From the NCBI GenBank assembly GCA_009760885.1, contig CM019691.1, forward strand, positions 25,419,314 to 25,483,313: DNA of 64,000 bases, given 5' to 3'. Position 1 is the stretch's first letter. Each line of letters begins with the position of its first letter. The stretch comes from Achatina immaculata. Taxonomy: Eukaryota > Mollusca > Gastropoda > Stylommatophora > Achatinidae. Made by a program: the position numbers and the translations under genes. Of this stretch, positions 1 to 10,692 are shown piece after piece. Under the pieces are notes generated by a model. It saw only the letters and a program-made list of their open reading frames with translations. It was not told where the DNA came from and made no database searches.

Positions 1-135
1 AGGAAAACAAAGAGAGATCCTACAGGAAGGAAAACAAAGAGAGATCCTACATGAAGGAAAACAAAGAGAGATCCTACAGGAAGGAAAACAAAGAGAGATC
101 CTACATGAAGGAAAACAAAGAGAGATCCTACAGGA
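1..135. repeat. 27-bp tandem repeat, 5 copies
   Basis: Five direct copies of a 27-bp unit beginning aggaaaacaaagagagatcc. Copies alternate between endings cagga and catga, so the true period is a 54-bp dimer. The array decays after position 135 and probably continues left of the window. Confidence 0.93.
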
Positions 136-541
136 AGGAGAACTTGCTACAGAGATGAAACCAACTAAGAATAACATTCAACAAAAGCTAACTTTGAAGT
201 TGACTCAGTTTCGTATTACCTTGTAAAATATGACCTCGAGCTACATGCATAATGATGACCGTCATTTCAGTCAACAACAACAACAAAAAACCTTTGTTTT
301 TGTTATCTGTTTAATCTTCTGAACGGAGTTCTCGCGCAGGAAAATAAACAACCATAATCCAGAGCTACAGACAGACAGACATGTAAAAGATCTCCTTATT
401 CCCAGATTGGGATTTAGATACTATATCCTCCGAGCATGAGGGCGTGAAAAACCGTGTTTTGATACGTCTAATATTGCTACCAGCGCCAGTTCTCAGTCTT
501 ACTTTTATCCTTGCCTCCGGTCTTAGTAATCCTTGACTTAC
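136..541. other. no recognised feature
   Basis: Unique-looking AT-rich sequence with a short (CAA)n run near 273-290. I see no coding or repeat feature that I can support. Confidence 0.5.
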
Positions 542-727
542 CGTCAATCCCCTTTCTCCAACTCTTCGTTTCACTCTTATGTACATCTGTCTGTCTGTAT
601 TGTCTGAACACAGGACAACGTGCCCGAGTTGCCAACTCTCCTCTACTGCACTGAAGTGCATTATTACAGCAGTGGATCGATTCGAACTGAAACAGTCAAT
701 GGCGTTTTTCTTCCCGCCCCGCGCCAT
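542..727 (-). CDS. possible 5' coding exon, unidentified
   Basis: The minus strand has an ATG at 727 in a good context (GAAATGG), followed by 62 open codons beginning MARGGKKNAI. They end exactly at a strong splice donor, GTAAGT, at 541-536. The start lies in a locally GC-rich stretch. The peptide matches no family I recognise. The frame stays open past the donor to 365, so this could also be a chance ORF or part of an unrecognised repeat. Confidence 0.2.
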
Positions 728-941
728 TTCGACACAGTGAAAGGCTTACTCTTTTATTACCTGGGAGCCTGCTAGTTTACACATTCCAGATATGGGTGGT
801 TCTAAATTATATATGTGGATATATATGCGAGGGATGCTAGAGGCGGGTAATATCGAAGAATAATTTGATTTCACAAACCCTCATACTGAATGCTCTTTAA
901 TGAAAACATAAGCCCTGGCTTCAGGCCGTGGCAAAACATTT
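728..941. other. no recognised feature
   Basis: AT-rich spacer before the 51-bp array. Nothing supportable is seen. Confidence 0.5.
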
Positions 942-1510
942 CAAAACACTGAAGCACTCAGGAGCAGAGTTTCTCTAACGTCCAGCACTTTGGATACTTA
1001 TAAAGCATTCTTGAGACGAGTTTCTCTAACGTCCAGCACCTTGGTTACTTATAAAGCATTCTGGAGCAGAGTTTCTCTAACGTCCAGCACTTTGGATACT
1101 TATAAAGCATTCTTGAGACGAGTTTCTCTAACGTCCAGCACCTTGGATACTTATAAAGCATTCTGGAGCAGAGTTTCTCTAACGTCCAGCACCTTGGATA
1201 CTTATAAAGCATTCTGGAGCAGAGTTTCTCTAACGTCCAGCACCTTGGATACTTATAAAGCATTCTGGAGCAGAGTTTCTCTAACGTCCAGCACTTTGGA
1301 TACTTATAAAGCATTCTTGAGACGAGTTTCTCTAACGTCCAGCACCTTGGATACTTATAAAGCATTCTGGAGCAGAGTTTCTCTAACGTCCAGCACCTTG
1401 GATACTTATAAAGCATTCTGGAGCAGAGTTTCTCTAACGTCCAGCACCTTGGATACTTATAAAGCATTCTGGAGTCGATTTCTGAAATGTCCAGTTCTTT
1501 GGATAGTATG
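942..1510. repeat. 51-bp minisatellite, about 10-11 copies
   Basis: Tandem 51-bp units containing cttataaagcattctggag. Two unit variants occur, one with ctggagcaga and one with cttgagacga; their order is 2-1-2-1-1-1-2-1-1-1. Because 51 is divisible by 3, both strands are open (990-1553 plus, 1045-1467 minus) and translate as a 17-residue repeat. That is a property of the array and not evidence of a gene. Confidence 0.95.
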
Positions 1511-2145
1511 TATCAGTTTGTATGACTCTTCGCTGGGCGAGGCTTACTGGTGAAAGCACGTGAATATATCGCTCTGGCAGCATGGTCAAGATGGTCATAC
1601 TGGTCAGATTGGCTGCCTAATAATTTCTTGTAGCTACACATTTTTAATTATGCTTTTGCCCCCAGAAAAACGCTGGCTACGCTATGCCACAATTTCCATA
1701 CAAGCTGTGATATCTGCGCCTTGCAGTCCGTCACATCCTTCTCCGGCACTGTTTATTTTAGGACTGGGTTTGGCCTTCCTGTTCGACCTTCATTCACTTC
1801 GCCAAACTTTATGTAGGCAAGATGTGAAAAATGGCTATCTCAAAGGCGTCTAAGGTTCTCAATTGGCGACACAAACTGCGGCCGGATACTTCCTTTCTCC
1901 GTCTGCCTTTCTCTCTTCTCGTTTCCACGCCCACGTGACCTCTTATGCTTGTCCTCTCGCTCTCCAGTGCTATGCTAAGTCTTTCCCATACATAAATTAA
2001 TAACAACGCTTCGTACTGTTACAATATTATGCTTCTTGCTACGCCCCGAAATATTACAGCTGCCTGGTTTCTATGTTCTCCATTTATTTATCTTTTTTCC
2101 ATTTCTAGTTAATTTCGTACTTTCGTACTTTTTTCTTTTTGTTCT

Positions 2146-2146
<1 letters not shown>
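1511..2146. other. no recognised feature
   Basis: Moderately GC sequence with short ORFs only. No splice-bounded exon or known element was recognised. Confidence 0.5.

Positions 2147-2195
<49 letters not shown>
2147..2195. repeat. (TA)n microsatellite
   Basis: About 24 uninterrupted TA dinucleotides. Confidence 0.97.
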
Positions 2196-2196
<1 letters not shown>

Positions 2197-2429
2197 CATT
2201 TCAACAGAGACCCGTTGAATGAGAATGGAATTCCGAGCTTGAAATTAGAGCAGTACTCGGCGAACGGTTTCTATATCACTTTCCAAATACACCGGAAAAA
2301 GAATTTTTTTTTAAATCCAAATTTAGAAATAATTGTATATTTTCTTTAACGTTATCCATAACATGTTTCGTCGACCTGGGCTCATTCTAAGTCTATTAAA
2401 CTGGGTTATCGGTTTGAGGGTCAGTAATA

Positions 2430-3650
2430 CTGAGCAGGCCGCTGTTGGTGAGATTTTTCAGCTGCCGTGCGTGGAGTGGTGCTCCTCCCGGCCAATGAAG
2501 AAAGGTGCAAATGAGGTTGCCGCGCAGCATCACTGCAGAAAAGGTGGTAGAAAGGATAAAGCGAAGCAAACAGTCAAATCACGGCACCTCTGGTCTGGAG
2601 GTCGGCCACGTCCTGAGTGCAATCATATCGGGTGAAATGCATGAACCGGCTTGTCCCAGAGGTTAAGACACTGCTGGCGAGACTCTTCAAATGCCGCGCG
2701 TGGAGCGAAGCTCCTCCTGGTCAAGGAAGAAAATGCGGAAAAGAAATAAAAGTTGCTGTGCGGTGCCGATGGGAAAGGTGGTGGAAAGGATAAAGTGAAG
2801 TTTAATCGGTATGTCCAGTAGTATCGCTACGAGAGCTATACACACCACGGCACCTCTGCTCTAGAGGCCGGCCACGTCCGAAATACACTTACACTGGTGA
2901 AATATGCCTAAACCGGCACACACCAGGGGTGGAACTTGATGGCTAGACATGTCATGCCACCTCCGCTCTAGAGGTCGGTCACCCATACTGGTGAATTTTG
3001 CCTAAACCGGCTCACACCAGGGGTGAATCTTGAAGGCTATGCATGTCACAGTACCTCTGCTCTAGAGGTCGGTCACGTCCCAAACACGCCCATACTGGGA
3101 TAATATGCCTAAACCGGCTCAACCCAGGGGTGGAAGTCACTAGTGGCGAGGATTCGTCCTGCTGGACAAAAGCTACATCCTGGTCACAACTACGAAGGGT
3201 AGCGGCCACGACCGCAAAATGCTGAAGTCGGAGACACTGGACCAGGGCAGTCTAGATAGGCAACCACTTCTCACCCGGCGGGGATGTATGCGTATCCTAA
3301 TCACGCTGAGGTTTTCCGGTGAGAAGGTCCAACTCTGGCCTGGGTGGGCAACCACCTCTCACCTAGAGGGGATGCACTGATATCCTAAACACGCCGAGGT
3401 CTTCCGGTGAGAAAGTCCAACCCTAGACTAAACTGGTGCAATGAAAACCACGGTGTCACGCAATCCCGCTTCTGAGACCCACCAAGAATACAGGCTAAAG
3501 CCCTGTGATACTCTGAACCCCTTGTGGATCTCGTGTGGTCCTTTCGGGGACACAGGAGACCACGGGACCTAACGAGGATCACAGGCATAAATTCAGTAGG
3601 ATCACAGTGCGGTTTTGGTGGTAGAAGCGAACGAAGAAGAAGAAGAAGAC
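2430..3650 (+). repeat. GC-rich modular repeat ending in (GAA)n
   Basis: Two diverged copies of a module (about 2437-2640 and 2660-2910) share gccg(t/c)gcgtggag and an aaaggtggt(a/g)gaaaggata stretch. They are followed by about four diverged copies of a roughly 100-bp unit containing ctctagaggtcgg and atgcctaaaccgg. A pair of about 110-bp units (3250-3420) follows, sharing cttccggtgagaa. The block ends in gtagaagcgaacgaagaaga, an A-rich GAA tail. The layout suggests a retroposed composite SINE or satellite-like element, but the family is not known to me. Confidence 0.6.
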
Positions 3651-3715
3651 TGAGCAGGCATAGATTCTTAATATGTTATTAAGACTAATTTTTAAAATAC
3701 ATATCTTAACCACAG

Positions 3716-3839
3716 TGAATGTAAGTGATACACAACAGTGCTAGTCATGTAGTAAATGAACCATTTATTGTATTATGATATGTGCAGTACATAAATGGTT
3801 CATTTACTACGTGATCGCCACTGTCGTATATCACATTCA
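3716..3839. repeat. imperfect long inverted repeat (hairpin/foldback)
   Basis: The left arm 3716-3768 and right arm 3791-3839 are near reverse complements around a 22-bp loop. The inner 20 bp, tagtaaatgaaccatttat and its complement, are perfect, and the outer arms carry small gaps. This could be a miniature foldback transposon; no clear target-site duplication was found. Confidence 0.8.
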
Positions 3840-4473
3840 TTCAAAGAAATACAACAGAAAAATATTCGAATGGACTGACCGGATAGATTCGTTGGAAGCG
3901 TAAGACAACCGAAATGATTATAACCACCAAGGAAACCAAGGAATGGTTAGTCATGATCGGGAACGCCAACCCGCACGGCCGTTAACCACAGCTAACCAAT
4001 ACCTTGCTTTCTTGTTCGCATATGTAAGGAACTACCTTCAATCGTTCATTTCGTAGTCTTTTCAAAGTTTGGAATACTGTAACTGTCTACTTCGGAATAT
4101 TTCCTTTATCAAAGCCCACGTCTCGGCCGTCTATCGTGTTACTACCGGCGTTTGTAGTCGGGTATCTCCTCGGTCACGTGGCATCTTTCTTTGGAACGAG
4201 CTGAAAATCCAAGGACACACAGTGTAAATATTACAACCTCAACCTTCTTCTTCGTCTTCTGCGTTCGCTTCTAACTCCTTTGATCCTTGAGATAGGTCTC
4301 ATGCAGGATGGAGGCTCCGAGCATCATTGGGGCTTGGACCTTTATTCTGTGGTGGGTTACAGAAGCGGAAATGCGCTACACCGTGGTTTTCGCTGCACCA
4401 GAGAGCTTCGAATTGGGCTTTCCTAGACGGAACCGCGTCTTGTTTTCTAACGGGGATGGACTGCTTAGGAGCA
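3840..4473. other. unassigned; inverted (GAA) tail at 4243-4276
   Basis: Mostly unrecognised. On the minus strand, 4276-4243 reads gttagaagcgaacgcagaag followed by a GAA-rich run. It closely matches the 3' end of the modular repeat at 3620-3650, so a second, oppositely oriented element probably ends here. Confidence 0.45.
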
Positions 4474-5240
4474 GCAGTAGGATAATGTTGCTCGGAGTCA
4501 CTGAACCATGACGAATGACTCGCACTGAACCTTGACGAGCGACTAGATTTGAAAACAAAGCAGATTTTACGCTCAACTGGTCCGCTGATTAGTGGGGAAG
4601 GCAAGCTGGGATCGGATTGTCTGGTGTTCTGATACAGCTAACTACTGAATGCGCACGTGTTCGTGACTGCCGAGAATATGACTGGAAAACTTACTGTCTT
4701 TAGATGAGAAGAGAATTTATATACAAATATATCTATACTACAAGAACTTACTATTGAAGATGGCTGGCTAGTAAAGAGGATTAAAGAGAGAAAACTTAAA
4801 TATTCTGGACACATTAAACGTCATGATAATCTAGAGAAGACCGTCTCGGAAGGGTACATAATGGGAAAAAGCATCAGCAGCAGGCCATCTTGCTCACAAC
4901 CGAGAGGCCTACAGGAGTGCTGTTTGGGAGGCAAAGTTCCGCAAAGAACATGCAAATGAATGAATGAATGAAGCGTTACGAGCTGACTTCTTCATTTTCC
5001 ATTTGTTTGTTGCAACAAGTTCGTGCGGTTGTACGTGGTTGCCGCAATGTTACACACAAAATTTGCAAACGCAGCAGAACTTTCAGTTGTTAACCGGGAA
5101 TATATCCGGGGAAATATAACTCGATATCGTGGCCAAAAACACGCGCGCGCCTGTCGTCGGCCAAGCTCGTAGTTACGCACGTCCTCCTTTTACGATTACT
5201 CATTTACCGCCGTTTTCCGGACTGCATCACATTGTTACCA
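4474..5240. repeat. dispersed segment, copy 1 (interrupted)
   Basis: Flanks 4474-4720 and 4975-5240 align collinearly with 27627-28115. Shared landmarks are agtaggataatgttg, ctgaaccttgac, gagaatatgact, gagctgacttcttc, aacgcagcag and aactcgatat. Between the two flanks lies a LINE-B fragment that copy 2 lacks. The family is unknown to me. No large ORF is conserved between the copies. Confidence 0.7.
4723..4971 (+). mobile_element. LINE-B 3' fragment
   Basis: 5'-truncated end of a non-LTR retrotransposon. The decayed frames read as the C-terminal tail of the reverse transcriptase ORF: ILQEL-IEDGWLVKRIK, KLKYSGHIK, then NREAYRSAVWEAKFR. It ends in an (AATG)n tail. The same 3' region recurs at 9.7, 11, 26.5, 38, 41, 50.5, 54.5 and 57.5 kb. 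Confidence 0.9.
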
Positions 5241-5907
5241 CGTAAAAGATTCTGCCCAATACAGATTTCCCCGCGCCATTTCTCCGACTCTGACTACGTT
5301 TTAAGTTGGCGCCTAACTTTCCTCTGTCACTACATGATCCTTCAGTCAGAAGATGAGAGATGCGACTTAATGTATTACTACACAGAAGTAACAGAGTCTT
5401 TGTCGAAGTGAGCTTTTAAGTTGTGTGCAGAATCAATGTACAGTTATTTCACACAGTCTCTAATCTGACCTCAACCTTCCCCTCTCCCACGTGGGCTTTC
5501 TTTAGGATTTTATTTACTTTGTCATTATATTCCAGTGTTACTTAGTGCAAAATGAGATTCCAAAGTTGAGATTCCTTTCTATATTTTAGATCACACCTGT
5601 CTCCTTCTTCTTCTGTTCTCAGACATCAAACTGTACATCTTTTAAGACCACGGTCAGTCCGCTTTAGATTGTCAACATCGTCATACAGCTTGGTCTGGAT
5701 TGGTCACGGGCAATGACCCTATGTGCCTTCTCTGCTGCCCATTCGCAGGGCAGTCGTCCTAACTTAATCCTTTTAAAGCGTTTTAAAGCCCTGTCTTATA
5801 AAGCCCGTTAAAATATTTCTAGCTTCTCCAAACGTCTCACACGGTCACTGTACCAGCGAGATACTTTTATTAAACCTCCAACTAAACACCAACAACACTG
5901 CATATAC
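5241..5907. other. no recognised feature
   Basis: Unique-looking sequence without an ORF or repeat that I can support. Confidence 0.5.
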
Positions 5908-6131
5908 CAGAGGTTCTCAACCTTTTTTTAACCCAAGCACCCTTTTCATCAAATATCGGAATGTCATCCCCTTCCTCCTTTTTCAAGACGGTCTGCAGCA
6001 AAAAGTGCAACCCAAATAATATGCACATAATATCCCAATAGTTTGTGTGAGGCAATATGTGATCTCATTTACCCCACCCCCCCCCCCAACCCTAAAATTA
6101 CTCCCTCCGCGGACTGGTTGATAACCCCTTG
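5908..6131. mobile_element. hAT-type miniature element (224 bp)
   Basis: The left end CAGAGGTTCTCAACC and the inverted right end CAAGGGGTTATCAACC have the form typical of non-autonomous hAT elements. Flanking 8-mers gcatatac and atttatac match at 5 of 8 positions, consistent with a decayed target duplication. There is no coding capacity, and a C-run lies at 6075-6086. Confidence 0.6.
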
Positions 6132-6324
6132 ATTTATACTTCTACCTCGTTTCATAGTTTATTGATCATACCTTACCTTCTTGTTATGGTCCGTTCAATA
6201 AGCGGACGAATTTATAGCTCATTGAAAAAAAAAATTCGAATTCTATTTTTAACGATGTTAAAATGATAACTGCCTGCACTACTGGCGCCATAAAGTCTTG
6301 TCCTGCCTTGCATCTCCCTAGAAC

Positions 6325-6640
6325 CCCCTGCTGCTGCTCTCTGCAACCAACACTGTCAAGATGTCGAGGCACAGCATCGTGTCGGCTTGGAACCGGGTTA
6401 TGGCGGCTATTTTTTTCAATCCCTGAGTAAACTAAAAAAAAAAAACAAGCGTTGTGCAGTACTTCTTTTGCAGACTCCACCACCATGGAGACTATGGCGG
6501 TCCCTGCCTCGTTAGCCAGGCTAAGCCTGTTACTGGGGGTATCAACGGATAGGTGGTACAGGGATCTTGATCAGATACGGTAACCAACCCCGGCGCTAGA
6601 GTGTCAACTATAGGCTGCTGATTGCCAAACCGGACAGTGT
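6325..6640 (+). mobile_element. dispersed repeat S1, copy a
   Basis: Shares blocks cacagcatcgt(g/a)tcgg, cgggttatggc, (c)accatggagactatggcg and ccctgcctcgttagccagg with copies at 19.8, 45.0 and 53.2 kb, and with an inverted partial copy at 37.8 kb. Its distal part contains one diverged unit of the 33-bp sequence that is amplified in the 45-kb copy. No RT or tRNA-like promoter was recognised. Confidence 0.75.
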
Positions 6641-6835
6641 CTTCTGGTGTCATCAAGAAAAACTGCATGAAACAGCATTTCGATTTCTCTCTTTCTTGTT
6701 GTATCTGCTGAAGAACTTTTGCCGAAAAGAACTTTAAATGCATCTTATTGCTTGTTTCTACCCCTCATCCCACCCCCTATTTCTTTATTTTACTTTGTAA
6801 GCGATTTTTTTCAATAGAGGCATTGCATATATTCT

Positions 6836-6986
6836 AACAAGCTGGTTATATAACGTGGCACCAACTTTCTAAAAAGCTGGTTATGTATAACGTGGCATCA
6901 ATTTCCTAACAAGCTGGTTATGTATAAAATGGCACCAACTTTCTAACAAGCTGGTTATGTATAAAGTGGCACCAACTTTCTAACGA
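6836..6986. repeat. about 38-40-bp minisatellite, 4 copies
   Basis: Four copies of a unit containing aagctggttatgtataa and ggcaccaactttctaa. The first unit is shortened. Confidence 0.92.
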
Positions 6987-7045
6987 GTTCTTTCTGAACA
7001 GAGCGGCTTAGGCTTTGTTAAAATGAATACTCTTTCGTATGACAT

Positions 7046-7590
7046 GGCGTATAACCTAGCAAATATGTCATATCTGCATAACCTAGCACATATGTCATAT
7101 CTGCATAATCTAGCAAATATGTCATATCTGCATAATCTAGCAAATATGTCATATCTGCATAATCTAGCAAATATGTCATATCTGCATAATCTAGCAAATA
7201 TGTCATAACTGCATAACCTAGCAAATATGTCATATCTGCATAACCTAGCAAATGTCATATCTGCATAATCTAGCAAATATGTCATATCTGCATAACCTAT
7301 CAAATACGTAATATTTGCATGACCTAGCAAATATGTCATATCTGCAAGACCTAGAAAATACGCAATATCTGCATGACCTAGAAAATTCGTAATATCCCCA
7401 TGACTTAGCAAATATGTAATATCTGCATGACCATGCAAATACGTAATATCTGCACAACCTAGCAAATGTGTCATATCTGCTTAACCTAGCAAATATGTCA
7501 TATCTGCTTAACCTAGCAAAATGTCATATCTGCTTAACCTAGCAAATGACTGCCCTAAAAATAAGAGTGTTGATCTGCATGATCTAGCAA
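7046..7590. repeat. 27-bp minisatellite, about 19 copies
   Basis: The unit contains catatctgcataatctagca. The centre is almost uniform and both edges diverge, with variants such as gcatgacctagaaaatacg. Both strands are open in several frames because the unit is 9 codons long. Confidence 0.95.
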
Positions 7591-8244
7591 ATGACATTCT
7601 GAAAATAAACACTATTTCTAAAGAACATCCATGACATAACAAAACAAAGCCTGGACTAGTAACAGATACATTTGGCAGAATACATTAAAGGGTTTTGTTC
7701 TGGTGCACAATTTTGCTTGTGCACATTCCACAATACAGCTTCTGAACATGATTACCCCATAGGAAGTGTGAGTTCGTTCTCATTAATCACTGATGACAGT
7801 GCACCTCCCTCTTCTCTCTGGCATGCATCGTGAAAATTAATTAGACAACCTAAAACAATGTAAACCAGGGATGGTGGTTGGAAAAGGGGGGGGGGGTGTT
7901 CTTTCTTTCTTGTTCTTGGTTCAGTTTCAAACGCTCAGCCATTCAGGCAAAGACCCCGGTTGTTTCTGTGAATCCTATAGTCAGAAGGAGGTCTTCAAGC
8001 CCCAAAGTTTTCGACGTAAAATCGGTATTTTGGGGTCCGTCCCCCGTCCCAAAAAACAAAAACAAAAATCTAGGTTTAGGCTTCTAAGCCTATGTTAGTT
8101 AAGGCAAAGAGGCAACACGAATAGGCGGGACAGTGGTTTTCTTTTTTTTTTTTTTTGGATTTGCCGAGCACAACAAACATGCCACTACCGTACAGCGGTC
8201 TCCTTCGCTCCAACGGAATGCCATTGTATGCAATAAAAATATCT
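7591..8244. other. no recognised feature; G-run and T-run
   Basis: Contains a G homopolymer near 7888-7898 and a T run near 8141-8157. No gene or element was recognised. Confidence 0.5.
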
Positions 8245-9350
8245 CTCTCCCTCTCTCTTCCCTCCCTTCTATCTCCTCCCTTTTCTCTCTCTCTCTCTCT
8301 GTTCTCCTTTCTCTTTCCACCCTTCTCTCTCTCTTTCTTCTCCTTTCTCTCTCTCTCCTCCCTTCTCTCTCTCTGTTCTCCCTTCTCCTTCCCCCCTTCT
8401 ATCTTCTCCCTTCTCTCTCTCTCTTTCTTCTCCTTTCTCTCTCTCTTCTCCCTTCTCTCTCTCTTTCTTCTCCATTCTCTCTCTCTGTTCTCCCTCTCTC
8501 CTCCCTCTCTCTGTTCTCCCTTCTCTTTCCCCGCTTCTATCTCCTCCCTTCTCTCTCTCTCTTTCTTCTCTTTTCTCTCTCTCCTCCCTTCTCTCTCTCT
8601 CTCTGTTCTCCTTTCTCTTTCCCCCCTTCTATCTCCTCCCTTCTCTCTCTCTCTTTCTTCTTTTTCTCTCTCCTCCCTTCTCTCTTTCTCTCTCTCTCTC
8701 CCTTCTCCTTTCTCTCTCCTCTCCTCCCTTCTCTCTCTTTCTTCTCCTTTCTCTCTCTCTTCTCCCTTCTCTCTCTTCTCCTCCCTTCTCTCTCTTTCTT
8801 CTCCTTTCTCTCTCTCCTCTCTTCTCTCTCTCTTTCTTCTCCTTTCTCTCTCTCCCTATTTCTTCTCCTTTCTCTCTTTCTCCTCTCTTCTCTCTCTCTC
8901 TCTTTCTTCTCCTTTTTCTCTCTCCTCTCTCTCTTTCTTTCCTTTCTCTCTTTCTCCTCCCTTCTCTCTCTCTCTTTCTTCTCCTTTCTCTCTCTCTTCT
9001 CCCTTCTCTCTTTCTTCTCCCTTCTCTCTCTTCTCCTCCCTTCTCTCTCTCTCTTTCTTCTCCTTTCTCCTCTCCTCCCTTCTCTCTCTCTTTCTTATCC
9101 TTTCTCTCTCTTTCTTCTCCTTTCTCTCTCTCTCCCTATTTCTTCTCCTTTCTCTCTCTCCTCCCTTCTCTCTCCTCCCTTCTCCCTCTCTTTCTTCTCC
9201 TTTCTCTCTCTCCTCCCTTCTCTCTCTCTTTCTTCTCCTTTCTCTCTCTCCTCCCTTTTCTCTCTCTCTCTCTCTTTGTTCTCCTTTCTCTCTCTCCTCC
9301 CTTCTCTCTCTCTATTTCTTCTCCTTTCTCTCCCTCTCCTCCCTTCTCCT
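8245..9350. repeat. 1.1-kb polypyrimidine (CT/CTT) tract
   Basis: The plus strand is almost pure C/T, built from ttctctctctct, ttcttctcctt and cctccc pieces. It yields spurious long ORFs of S/L/F (plus) and R/E/G/K (minus). Such asymmetric tracts can form triplex (H-) DNA. It starts about 19 bases inside the intron of the candidate exon at 9369-9523. Confidence 0.97.
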
Positions 9351-9368
9351 ACCACACTCTTCACATAC

Positions 9369-9523
9369 TTGGCTGACGGCACCGAGTTCAGAGCTGAGTT
9401 GAGGGCAAATGTAAAGTCCAACACGTCTCCCTCGACCAGGACCAGCAATACTTGACAGGCTAGCTCCGCCACGAGCTCATCCGCTCCACACAAACAGTCC
9501 AGCAGCAAGGTCAACTCAGGTAT
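9369..9523 (-). CDS. candidate internal exon, helical-repeat-like protein
   Basis: On the minus strand a pyrimidine-rich acceptor, gttctcttttgcag, precedes 155 bases. These end at the donor AA|GTATGTGA. Of the three frames only one is open, starting in phase 0 and ending with 2 leftover bases. It encodes 51 codons beginning IPELTLLLDCLCGADELVAE and containing CQVLLVLVE. The regular leucine and valine spacing suggests ARM/HEAT-like helices, which is an inference. The protein is not identified. Together with similar blocks at 31438-31525 and 61919-61993 it may be part of one minus-strand gene. Confidence 0.55.
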
Positions 9524-9660
9524 CTGCAAAAGAGAACAAAAGAGATGTCACGACGTTACTGACAACCCTACCCGGAGACATTTTGAAGTATAGTCATGGG
9601 TCGCATAACGTCCATTCGTACAACGTCCGACCTGATATACGTTTAACATCCCAGGTTATA

Positions 9661-9832
9661 TTCATTCATTTATTCATTCATTCATTCATTCATTCATTCA
9701 TAGCAAGTCCCTTGTGAAACTTTGCCTCCCTAGCAGCTCTCTTGAACACCTCTCGGTTCTAAGCAAAATGGCTTGTTGCTGATGCAACCAATTCGTAAAG
9801 CATCAACAATGTCTTATTCTCATCTTTGCCTT
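9661..9832 (-). mobile_element. LINE-B 3' fragment with (ATTC)n tail
   Basis: On the minus strand this is the final ~130 bp of LINE-B (the reverse of gaaactttgcctccctagca and acctctcggttctaagca), ending in an (AATG)n tail that appears as (ATTC)n at 9661-9700. It directly abuts another LINE-B copy in the same orientation. Confidence 0.85.
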
Positions 9833-9951
9833 ACATTCATTCGTTCATTCATTCATAGCAACTCCCTTGTGAAACTTTGCCTCTCTAGCAGTCTCTTGAA
9901 TATCTCTCAGTTCTAAGCAAGATGCCCTGCTGCTGATGCAACGGATTCGTA

Positions 9952-10692
9952 CGAGGGGAAGTCACTAAGTAGCTCGCAAATTGAAATATTTTATCAGTGG
10001 CAGTTATCAGGTAGTATTTAAATATATCCTTAGATAGTACATCATCCAACTTTATAATAGTTGTATGTAAGGAGCGCTGAGAGTTACGTGCGCATGCGCA
10101 AAGCAAAAACAAAATGGCTATCCAACTGTTAGTGTGTACCAGAGAAGAACAGAGAAGTGTAGTGCGATTTTTGTGGGCTAAAGGATATTCAATTGAGGAC
10201 ATTCATAAGGAAATGACTGCAGTTCATACTGAAAAATGTTTATCATGTAAAGGGGTCTATAACTGTGTAAAAGAATTTTCTCAGGGACGCACTGAAATTG
10301 TTAACAAAATCCGACTTGGCCGTCCTGTTCAAACTGCAACAGAAGCGACTGTGCAATGAGATGTGTGAATGAGATTATCACAGCAGATAGAAGTTCCAGA
10401 AGTGTTTGGTCCATTGAAAACCCACTTTGGTGGGAGAAGATTCTCGAGTGAAGAAGAGGTGGAAACAGAAGTAAAAAAAAAAAAATGGTTCAGAAATCGG
10501 ACTCTCGATTTTTACGCCATGGGTACAGCATCACTGATAACACCATGTGACAAATGTATCAATGTTGGTGGCGATTACGTTGAGAAATAGGGGAATAATC
10601 TAGGTTCAAAAATTAAAAGTTTTAAAATTACCGTCGGACTTACTTGGTTTTTTTTAACAGGCATTTGCGAGTTACTTAGTGACTTCCCCTTG
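9952..10692 (+). mobile_element. internally deleted mariner-like transposon
   Basis: Terminal inverted repeats of 30 bp with 2 mismatches (left CGAGGGGAAGTCACTAAGTA, right inverted CAAGGGGAAGTCACTAAGTA) flank the element, and TA dinucleotides at 9950-9951 and 10693-10694 fit the mariner TA target duplication. It sits inside a LINE-B copy whose two halves join cleanly when it is removed. At 741 bp it is well below the roughly 1.3 kb usual for the family, so it could only move with a transposase supplied elsewhere. Confidence 0.93.
10114..10590 (+). pseudogene. mariner transposase remnant (N- and C-terminal pieces)
   Basis: 10114-10359 encodes an N-terminal helix-turn-helix segment of the kind seen in mariner transposases: REEQRSVVRFLWAKGYS followed by IHKEM and KEFSQGRTE, then GRP. 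About 130-200 bp later, 10500-10590 encodes the C-terminal tail, with KCINVGGDYVEK before the stop. The whole catalytic DDD domain is missing, and the two pieces are in different frames. It is non-functional as a transposase. Confidence 0.85.

Noticed and set aside
990..1553. 187-codon repeat protein
   Set aside because: A 51-bp tandem array gives open frames on both strands. There is no flanking gene structure.
7046..7590. CRISPR-like regular repeats
   Set aside because: Units are tandem without unique spacers and the host is eukaryotic, so this is a minisatellite. The same applies to the other arrays.
8133..9455. 440- and 415-codon plus ORFs rich in Ser, Leu and Phe
   Set aside because: They are translations of the polypyrimidine tract. 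Overlapping frames are open at once and no domain or start context is convincing.
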